Origin: Bombus terrestris
Taxonomy: Eukaryota > Arthropoda > Insecta > Hymenoptera > Apidae
Direction: 5' to 3'
Length of the DNA: 64,000 nucleotides
Assembly (NCBI RefSeq): GCF_910591885.1
Contig: NC_063272.1
Coordinates: 15,636,364-15,700,363 of the forward strand
Shown here piece by piece: positions 50,721 through 61,170 of the stretch. A program made the position numbers and the translations under genes. The notes under the pieces were generated by a model, which was given only the letters and a program-made list of their open reading frames with translations, made no database searches and was not told the DNA's origin. Every line of letters starts with the position of its first letter. Position 1 is the first letter of the stretch.

Positions 50721-51075
50721 CGGTCAGAGGTTCGTTGAGAATGTCGCTTTGTAAAATTGTGATAAAGAGGAAATTGGAGGGACGAAGAAGGAAACGAGGT
50801 AGCTAGATTGGTTAGGTGAATTATGCTTGGTAGTAATAATGGTTAGCGGTTGGTTCGGAGAATGTCGCTAAAATTGTGGTAGAGGGAAAACTGGAGGGAC
50901 GAAGAAGGAAACCAGGTGTTTAAATTGGTTAGTTGGATTACGCTTGATGGTACTAATAGTTAGAAGTTGGTTAGGGAAATGTTTCTTTGCAAGATTGTAG
51001 TAAAGGGGAAATTGGAGAGTTGAAGCGGAGAGCGAAGTGTTTAGGTTTGTTAGATCATGTTTGCTAGTGTTTAAT
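50721..51075 (+). repeat. Three-copy degenerate tandem repeat, unit about 119 bp
   Basis: Copies begin at about 50721, 50840 and 50958. Each has a GGTTCGTTGAGAATGTCGCT-like block, then a GGAAATTGGAGGGACGAAGA-like block, then a GGTTAG-rich end. Confidence 0.8.
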
Positions 51076-52080
51076 GGGGGTAACAATTCTGTGGTAGAGT
51101 ATCTAGAAAGGAAAAGAACGCAGAGGTAGATTGACGAGATAAATGAGGTATTCTTGATATTCTAAGATGATATTGATGATGAAGTAACGGTGTGTAATAT
51201 AGAGGGAAAGTTTTAGGGTAAGATTTTGTAAATGAAGTAGAAAGTGGGCTGGAATTAAGAATTAAAAGGGGGAGAATATTGAAAATGTGGTTGAAAGTTT
51301 GTGGTAGAAGGTAAAACGGATTATAGTGGAAGGAATAATTCGATCGTGAAACATCGAAAACGATAAAGAATCGCGTTCTTTTTTATAAAAAACTAAACGA
51401 AGAGCAAAAGAAATTTATTCTATCGTAAATTAATGTCGCGAGGAGAAACTCTTTTAAGGAAACAGAGACTAGCCGAGTAATTAAATAGACACCAAGACGG
51501 TAAACTAAGAAATACAGTCGTAAAGTAAATTTCAGAGTATGAAATTAAGAAGAAAAATATCAAAAAAAAGACAAACATTCCAGTACAAAATTCGATTAAA
51601 CGGCGAAACGTTCGCGCATAACTTACTAATGAAAGAAGAATTTCAGTTATGCTAGACAAACATGGAAAAAAAAATTAATAAAATCCTTAGCAAAATTATT
51701 CTACAAAGTCACTAAGAAATATTTAAAAACCTGAGATTTATTAAAAAGATTATTCTAAATAACAGCTACGCACGTAAGAATTTAAAAAGAAATTTTGTTA
51801 TAACAGAAAAAAATAAAAAAAAATTTAATACGGAAGAAAAAGAAACAAGGAAAAAAAACAAGGTCAAAGAAGACGTGGTCGAATCGAGGGGAGAAACGTA
51901 GGTAAAGAGAGAGTATATTAATGGGGGCGAAAAAGAGGGAAGCGCGCAGGAGAAGCTCGATGCCCATCAGTATGGTGGTTTCCGTGGAACTGAACGGAAC
52001 CGAGCGGAACCGAATGGAACGCTGCATACGCTGAAACGACACCAGGCGACCGGTACCGAAGTTTCACGAGGGGGTCCAGT
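51076..52080. other. Non-coding desert segment
   Basis: Purine-rich, then AT-rich. A short local repeat GGAAC-N4-CGGAACCGAGCGGAACC lies at about 51985-52020. No gene is supported. Confidence 0.45.
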
Positions 52081-52175
52081 CGGTTTTTCGTGTTCAGTTC
52101 GTGTGCCGCGTTCGGCCCGTGCGTCGTTCTTCATTTCGTTCACGCGATCGTTTCACCTTGGACAGGTACACGTTG
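52081..52175 (+). promoter_or_regulatory. Promoter-like islet with a candidate first exon (about 52096-52165)
   Basis: TCAGTT initiator at 52094-52099 in a short GC-rich stretch, followed by a splice donor GACAG|GTACA after 52165. Same layout as the 50.5-kb candidate. Transcription is not shown by sequence. Confidence 0.35.
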
Positions 52176-53929
52176 AACACGTCGCTTCCTCGTTGAAACA
52201 TTATATTTCGTTAGAATCGTATAGTTATTTTTTTATATGCAATGAAAATTGAGTATCGTTTACGAATACACGCGACGAAAAATTGCATGGAAATTGGATC
52301 TATTGAATTTTGTGGAAACAGCTTCGAGCCTTTTTTCATTTTTTGCATTTTTGGTTTATGATATCGGCAATGATATTTATTGTATTTGGTGTTTACTTGG
52401 GTTTACTTTAGTCCGTTTTTCTTTTTTGTTTTTTTTTTTTTGTGGTGTTAATATCGATGATTGAAAAATTTATTATTTTGTGAAGTACTTCTCTTTGTGT
52501 CAAGAAATTTTTATGAGAAGGTTTGATCTGAAAACTGTTCTCAGGTGCGATCGAGTTAATACTGAAATAGATTTTAATGTAAAGTGATATTTTATTTTTG
52601 GCTGATTGATCGTTTAAATTTTGATATTGCGCGTTTTATTTCGAACTTTTCGTTTCATGATCTTTTCTTTTTTTTAATACTTTTTTTTATGTTTTTCAAT
52701 TTAATTTAATTTCTGATATATTAATTATATCCAATGTAACAAATTTCTAATACTTTATTAATTGAAATATCGTTATGTAGATGATTCCATGCAATTTGCG
52801 AATTGATAGAATCGTACATGAAAAGAACGATGGAAATAGAGGGGTGGTTAAGAATGCATGGAATGCATAACACGTGGTTCGAAGACGTTTGAAATTGTTC
52901 CTTCAAGCAAGAAGCAAACATAATTTATTTTTCTCATATTCCACTAATATTATAAACAAATTTTAAAGTAATTCTAAAAGCTTTCTGGGAAACAAAATTA
53001 TATTAATTCTATATTACACATTTTTATCCTGCTTCAGTATTTATCGTTTTAAGTGATTTTTTTTATACACTTAATTGGTATTTTTGAATCGTATATAATA
53101 CACTTAGAAAGAATCATCAATATTTTCGTTTCATCTTTGAAACAAATTACATTAAAACTACCATACGCCCGGCGAATTTATTTAATAGCAGGTAATATAA
53201 AAAATTTCAAGTTAATTAACGAAGTACGAGACCACCTTCGCATTTTTAATTAATCGATCTGAATCAATACCCTAAAATTTCACGTAAATAAATCGCTGCA
53301 ATACGTTCCACTTTGGAGATATCTCGTTTTACGCTTCTTAGAAAACTTCTTTTACGTCTGTCTATTAAGCGCGATAAGTTTTCCGAGTTGGCAAGGCGAG
53401 ACGATGCATTTTCTTCGCTCATTGTGTTTTTCGTCGATTCACGGCGATAATCCTCGCAACGCTCGCACGTCATCGATATCGCAACGTGAACCATTTCGTT
53501 TCGGTTTATCGCGGTTGGGAATCGTGACGAAATCATTTCGACGAGTCAACGAGAAAAAAGAAAGGGACAGGGAAGAAAAGAAAATGCAGGGTGGAGTAAA
53601 GAAGGGCAAAAGAGTGGCGCGACGGTTCGATTCGACGTCGAACAGGAAACGAAAGAGTTTTACAGCTGCGGCCGGAAAACTTCTGGCGACTCTATCACGG
53701 AATCGTTATTGTCGTTCGTCATGCACTATAAACGACCTCGCCATTGCGGCCAGCTTTTTGCGCAGCCGTGATAATTGCGTCGATTGTGGCTCGATCATGA
53801 TACAGACCTCACCCGCCGCTTGTTCGCCGGCTATTCTCTATTCGATCCGACCGAAATTAGTTTTGCGTAATTCAAACTCAATTCCACTAATTTATATAGC
53901 GGTGGAGTAATTATTAGAATTTTACTTTA
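52176..53929. other. Non-coding segment; GC-rich islet at about 53.4-53.85 kb
   Basis: The islet around 53700-53810 is a non-repetitive, GC-richer block with frequent GCG and TGATAATTGCG-like words that could be a regulatory element. The overlapping open frame (53404-53910) shows no family signal. Confidence 0.4.
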
Positions 53930-54600
53930 CGGAAAGTAAATGGTTTTCGCGAGAATATCGTTGAATTTCAGATTTTAATTGATTTAATATTGGTAAAATT
54001 CTATTTCATTATTTCGTATAATTTCATCTAAATTTCGACGTCGTTTAATCGAATATTGGATTGTTATTTGGTTTCGTATAATTTCAGTACGATTCTATCG
54101 ATTTGTAGCAGTACGTTATTTGGTAAAATTTTATTTGATAGAAAATTAATGATTCGTATATCGTAATACGGAATTATTAGATGATTTTGTATATTTCAAC
54201 TTCGATTTTATTAATCTACAGCGATAGGGTAATCGGTAAGATTCTGTTTTAGGATTAACTGATGATTTTCATGAGCATAACGTGGAAGTTCGATGTGCAT
54301 TGATTCGACATCGGATTATTATTTAGTTTTGCATAATTTGAATTCGATTCTATCGATTTATCGCAGTAGCGGTAATTGGAAATTTTTTTCTTTGTAGGGT
54401 ATCAATGGCTTTCAAGAGAATATCATTGAAATGCGATCTAAGTTGATTTAATATTAGATCGATATTTAATTCTGTACAATTTGAATTTGATTCTAGTGTC
54501 TAGATATTGTAATTGATAAAATTTTATTTTATATGAGAATATCTTTGCATTTGGAAGTCGATGTACCATCTAATGTTACATTATTATTTAGCTTTGCTGA
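53930..54600. repeat. Decayed tandem repeat with TTCGTATAATTT / GATTCTATCGATTT blocks
   Basis: The motifs TTTCGTATAATTTCA (about 54012, 54071), GCATAATTTGAATTCGATTC (54331) and GTACAATTTGAATTTGATTC (54473) recur with ATTTAATATTGG, GGTAAAATTTTATTT and GAGAATATCATTGAA blocks in the same order. Confidence 0.7.
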
Positions 54601-57600
54601 CTTATGTTTGCAAATAAAAATATATGTCTTTAACTAATTGGTATCTTTGAATCGTAGCAGCAGATTGAACATAACGAGTCAGTTTAATTGTGACGTAACT
54701 TTATCTTTTTATGTACCAAATTTAAAATAAATATTTTTACTTCATTTGATTTTTCTTCCGAACGTAAAATTCAATATACATATTAAGTTACGTATTATGT
54801 AATCTGATTCTAATACGAATGAATTGCTATCGTCGTCAATGAACAAATAATACCACTTGAGTGTTAAGCTTATAGTAATTTAATACGTTCAAATAGCTAT
54901 ACTGACTTTACGCGGCTGTTGTTTGCACTTTTTACAGATTACCTTAATACAGCCTTAACAGGTCTTACGTTGCAGTTAATATTTACTTAGAAGCAATTAT
55001 TAGATATACGTAATTTTAGCGCGATCCTTGTGTATTTCGAAACGAAGTAAATTTATCGCGGAGTACGATCATGATAAGATCGCCAAAGTTCTAATTTTTT
55101 ACTTCCTTTGCTTGTTTTCATAATTGTGTTTCGATATGGATGCTAGTTGTACTCGGAATTAAAGGCTTATTAAATTCATTTTTATATATATTTTCTTATC
55201 GAAATGTTCATTTAATTAGTTACGACTTTATAATCGCCGAGAAGCCTTGGTTAATTGTTAAAAGAAATTATACCGCATTGGAACATTTCTCAGAAGAATT
55301 CTCCTTGACCGAATCAATGGAAAATTAATCAAACTATCGTGATTAATTCGAATTTTAGTTCAGAAATTATAAAATTAGTTACAAACAAAATTATCTGATA
55401 AAACAAATTCCTTGCATATTTTCTATGTTAGAAATTTCATTAATAATCACATAAATCAATCGTTCCTTCCATAATTCCTTTCGCAAATTTCACATGTGGA
55501 ACAAATACGATAACAATTTTTATAGAAAGAGGGAATATTATTTTTAACTCATTCCGCGCTAAATACGCGTAGCATTAATCTTTAAACATTTTCCACGACG
55601 AAATAGAGTTATACTTATTTTTCGACCAGTGATTCAACGTATGCGTAATACGATTTGACTTTTGACCGTTTCGCGTATAATTGAAGATTACCATTTCTGC
55701 CAATTCGATAAAAATCGGTCTCGCGAAATCCTAACAGAATCAGCTCATTGGACTTTCAATTCGCAATCGATTTGATCCTCGGCCAGTAAATCATTCACCG
55801 ACTGTTGCTGCAGGTCAACGCGTTTCGCAAATCCCTTGTGAAATCTCGTCGCCCACGTAGCAAAAAAATGCTTTCTATCGAATTCGTTTCGTAAAATCTC
55901 CACGCTGTTGCCGTCGCGGTTCGAAACGATCTACCTTCGTTTACCTGCTCGAATTTTGATGGATCAGCGTTAGCGGTGTGAAATTGGATGGTTTTTTCGT
56001 TTCTTCGATTGGAATTTTTTTAACGGATGAAGGAATGATGGTTATATAAGTTTATGTATTGGAAATTTTATTTTGGTTGAAGATTTTTTATAGAAAATTT
56101 GTTGAAGATTTTTGAAACTTCTGTCTTGTGTAAATCACAGCAGATTTATGATTCGTACGGGCATTGTCTTCAAGAATATTTCTATTATCTTCTATAGAAT
56201 TATTGCCAAATTATTGTAGAAAGTATATACCGCTAAAAGGATTATTAAATTGTAAAGGATTTTTACAATTTAATATGATTTATCGTTCCGATCTTGCAGC
56301 ACGAAAGAAATGAAAAATATCACATTTTGATTCATCTTAATTTTCTAAAATTATTTCGCCGTTTTAGAATTGTCGTACAAAGTGGGCGCGTATCTTATAT
56401 TACATTAATCTGTATAGGATCTCCAGTAATTCAACGTAATTAGTTTTTTCAATTTTATGGAGCGAAAGACTATAATCATACGTTTCTTTTTATTTCTACT
56501 TCGTAGAATAACTACTAAATTATTATAAAAAATGAAACAATCCTACGATGTTGATATTCACAGAATCTAACAATTCAACGTAATTTATCATTCTGACACC
56601 ATACTAAAGAGTATTATCATCCATCTCTACCCGACAGAATTACTTTGTAATTACTTCTCAAGATACAGTAATCACTCTACGCTAATATCCAGAGTATCTC
56701 TCTAATAAGACAATAGAAAAAATATTTTCACAATTTTTAACTACCTTAATCCGACTGCAGAAAGATTGATATCGAGTAAAATGGGCGCAGAACTAACGAC
56801 GTAAATTAATGTACTTTTTGTCTCATTATAAATTACTTAACGGTTCTAATACGATAACGATGTAGGAACGGCTCTGTTCAAGATCGAACGATTTACTCGA
56901 GAAACGGTTCACGACATCGACAAGCACGTGCTCCGAGCGTAAAATAAGAAGAAAGAGAAAGGGAAATATGTTGCACAAGCATGGACGGAGGAAAAGCGGA
57001 GGAGGAAACGAAGATCAAGGACATCGGAAAGGTTCTGGCGGGTCTTGGCACTGGAAGAATTCACAGATGTGCAGTGTATAATCGTGGATCTTGCAATGCC
57101 ATCACTTGCTGGATACCGATTCATCGTGGACCATCGATCATACTGATAATAATTTATAATTATTTTCGAAATCGTTCGCATCTTTGGCAAATGTTTCTTC
57201 TTTTCAGAGAAAGGACAACTTAACTAGTTAAACGAAAAAGACGAATTATATTGTTATTTGGACTGGCCTATTCGAATCGTTATTTGGATTATTTACTTTC
57301 GATACAATCAGTTTTCTATTTAACTTTGCTATTTTTTCTCGATAATTTTCGATAGTCAAATTCCTCTTGTTTGTTCATAAGATGAAAGTAAGATCGAAAT
57401 ATAAATGTTCGAAAATTGCAGCAGAGTTAACTTCACGTTATCAGGATCTAACATTTTCAGTGGTATCAACCTGGGAAAATAAATTACATCATATTGCGGG
57501 AACCGAGATCGACTTAATGGAGATTCATTCGTCTTTGTTAACTTTTAATTTCGTGGGTACAGAAGTCTGTAAAATGATCTATAACGAGGAACCCCAATTA

Positions 57601-60320
57601 ACAGATTTCGATGGCGAACCACTGTTGAATTCTTCGATTTTTTAGTATATTAATGTCTTAAATATATATAAAGTGAATGGTTCCTTTTAATAAAATTTTC
57701 TATTAATTCTGAATGGCATTACAAATGTATAATAATTTATAACACCCTTTATTTTCATTTTCAAACAATTACAAAGCTCTACCATCTCAGTTCAATCAAA
57801 TTTCAAATGCATTAGCAAACTCTAAAGAAGACGAGCAAAAGGTGACGAAAATCGTTTTGCAACGAAGCATTTTAAAATATCGAACATGCAGCTCTATTAT
57901 ACTGACTCCTAATGATCTCAACAATCGTGTCAATCACAAGAGTAAAGATCTTGCGACACGAGAAGACAGGTAGCTAGGTGGCCACTTGATCGAATATCGA
58001 TTCTAGGAGGAATATCGAAGAGGATGGTTGTCTGGAGAATCGTTCGAGCGTGTTGTTCATTTTAATCGGTGAAAGTAGATGCATCGGAGAAGATTCACTT
58101 CGCTTGATGCATCTACGGTTGCACCGTCGAGCGTGTCGTTTCTGTTGTCGATCGAAGATTAACTACATCTTCGTAGTGTTACGAATGCAATGCACGAAAC
58201 CATCTCAACGACGATTTGCTCCGTTTACTTTTGAACAAAAACCATTTTGCATTTACATTCGTAGATCGAGTAACGTATTTTGTATCCCGGGCCAAAGGGA
58301 GAAACGCGTTTGAGAAGAAACGATAAGAACAAAAATATATAATTGAGATAATAGAAGTTAAAAATGAAAATGATAAAGAATGGTTGGAGAGAATAAAAAG
58401 TAAAAGAATAAAAATTAGAAATTAAGCTAAAGAGCAAAGGCGATTAATTATCATTTTTGAATGAAGAATTTCATAATAATCTTAACAATATGGAATTTTT
58501 AATTCATTTTGATAGAAATATATTTCTCTGGCGATGAATTAAATGGTACAACTTTTCTTCGTTGTTGCAGAAAATTATTTTATTTTTTTATTTATTATCG
58601 ATTTCTACACTAGAAAAATTTCAATATTTATATGAAACGGAAATAGAAAATTCGTGATAATCGTACTTAATCTGTGGCTAAATTAGTACTAATTTTAAAA
58701 CAAGTTTTATCAGTGTTTTCTTGAAATGTCGATAAGCAGCAACACGATTAATGTTACGTAGGATCAGTTTAAAAGAGATATCGGTTAAATTGATAAAAAA
58801 TAATATATGGAAGCGTTAATGAAGGAAGGAAGTTTACGATCCTTTCACAACGTCAATGATCGATAAATTACTTTGCTCTTCTCATAAACTTTCTCAAACG
58901 CAAGAGGTATTTAGAAATGAAATTAACTCGTTTGAAGCACTAACTTGATAAAAGAATTCATAAAAATATATTCTGAGGAAAATAATGATATTTACCATTA
59001 ACGCGTTATTGGATTAGATTTATAGAATTATTAGAAATAGTTCAGTGCTGGAATTTACATTTTTATAAATTAATCGTAATTTCTCTTTTCTTTTTTTTTA
59101 TATATAACAAGCAAATATAGGAAAACCTTTCAAGAAATAATAGACTCGATTACTTTAGCAAAATTGTAATTTATATATTAATCAATTTTGTTTAAAAGCA
59201 ATTTTTAATGCAGATTTATTTAAAAAGAACTTCTGAATTGTAAATTATTAAATTCGAATCTGTACATAAACAACTCACTAGCGTTATTTAGATGTGTAAT
59301 AAATACGAATGAAAATAAAATTATGGAAAATTATATTTTGTAGGAGTGGATGACCAATGGATAAAATAATCTCAAAATGTTCAGGTACGATGCAAAGATA
59401 CGTATGCATACAATATGGAATATTAGTAATACAACGAAATATATAAAATGTAAATGAAATAAAATAAAATAAATAAAAAGATTACAATATATTTGATTAA
59501 TGTCTTCTGCGTTTCTATTGTCCCTTCCTCCTTTATCTTTCTCATCGAATCTTTTATTTTTTAAAATATTATAAAGTAGACGTGAAAGAAGAATTTAAGA
59601 AAAATAAATAAATACCATAGTACATCATAGTTATATTCAGAATCGTTGTAACTTTGGAGATACTATATTCTAAAGGAAGATAGGCAAGACTGTAACAAAC
59701 ACTGTATATTTCTCGTAAAAGGTAGAAATCCAGTTTTTCTTAGAATTTAATGTTACGAAGCTTAACGTTTTTCCTTCTAAATATCTATGATATAATAATA
59801 ACAGCGGAATATACCACAACTAAAGGAACACCTTCCAATTATTTTACAAATTAATTAAAAATTTCATCTAATTACTATAACGATTATTAGTCATGCAAAT
59901 CGTATTACATTGATCGAACAGGAATCGTATTACATTAATGGAGTAAGGGTTTGCCTCGTTCATTATCATTATATAAACTGTAGCGATGACTCACATTCGA
60001 TGAATTAATCACATAATTATTCTCTCTGCTTCTAAACAAGTCCACGAGCAAAATCTATCAATATTTTCTTAGGGATAGTAATGCATATTAATCCAAATAC
60101 ACGTACTATCTTTCCAAAAGTATGATTATTCTTACACTAATAACAGATAATATGAATAATACGGGAGTAATTACACAAAAGTTCAACCAATACTTTGGAT
60201 TTGGATGGAAATGACATGGTAAATACAAGTAGAAATTCTGATAGTGTCTCTGTTAAAATGAAGAAACATTAAATCAACGTCAAAGTATTGAAATAATATA
60301 TTTGTGAAAGGAGAAAATAT
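54601..60320. other. Non-coding desert segment
   Basis: Mostly AT-rich, with CpG-rich patches at 55.8-55.95, 56.9-57.1 and 57.95-58.3 kb. The 87-92 aa frames near 57.37 and 58.05 kb have no recognisable domain. Weak internal repetition is visible at 56.1-56.6 kb (AATTCAACGTAATT twice). Confidence 0.4.
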
Positions 60321-61170
60321 GAAATTTATGGTTACAATGCCAAAGAATGTGATAGAAACTGAAATGACAAGTTTGTTACTTATTACAATCGTAAAGATCG
60401 GACTGGTAAGTGGATGAGTTTGAAAAATTTATCATTGAGGCAATAACTTTTTCATCAAATTAGTTATGTAACATTTGCTTTTTCGCTTTCTCGAGTCGCG
60501 TTGCGTAAAGGATAATAATTGTAAAAGCGATTCGTCCAGCTAATGCAGCGAAAAGGAAACGGTCCGCACACATTGGAACGTGCTGTGTTCAAGTTATTAT
60601 ACAGGCGTCTACATCTTCTCAGAGACGCGCACCTGCCTCAGATAAGGAGCTTCTATCGCGACAGGTTGCAAATGCGGGGGCTACCGGCTATCCGGTGAAA
60701 TTAACGTTACTTTTTTGTTCCTCGGCTTTGTTGCTCCGAGTTAAATGTCATGCTACTCTCTGTTAAGTGTTGCGAGGATAAAGAAGCGGCAGCTGCGACT
60801 TTTTCGTGATCTTAGCACGTTACCGAGGGATTTCCCTTTCCTCCTTCCTTTTAAACACAGCATTAATTATAATATAATTAACTAAGAACAAGGAAGTACA
60901 ATTTCCTTGATATATTTTAATACAAATAACGATTAGATTGTTAAAATAATTTGCAGATAATGATATTTAAGTAGAGAGAGTCTGTTAAGCGGAAAAAGGT
61001 GAAATTCAGTTTTTTAATGGTGAAAAGCACGACAGAAAGTGAAACGATGATTTTATTAGTTGTTACAATTGCGTAGATCGCACTGATAAATGGATTGTAA
61101 CAGATTTGGAAAATTTATAGTCGAGGAAATCATTTTTCATCAGTATAGTTGGGTAATATTTGTATTCTTT
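60321..61170. repeat. Separated duplication flanking a GC-rich islet
   Basis: About 150 bp at 60321-60480 and 61015-61170 share ordered blocks: GTTACTTATTACAATCGTAA versus GTTGTTACAATTGCGTAGAT, GATCG.ACTG.TAA.TGGAT, AAAATTTAT, TTTTTCATCA and TAATATTTG. Offset is about 680 bp. The islet between them (60.48-60.85 kb) has CACCTG and CAGATAAGG words. Confidence 0.65.

Noticed and set aside
57367..57645. About 90-codon frame with protein-like composition
   Set aside because: No recognised domain, no strong start context and no flanking exon with matching phase. It cannot be told from chance.
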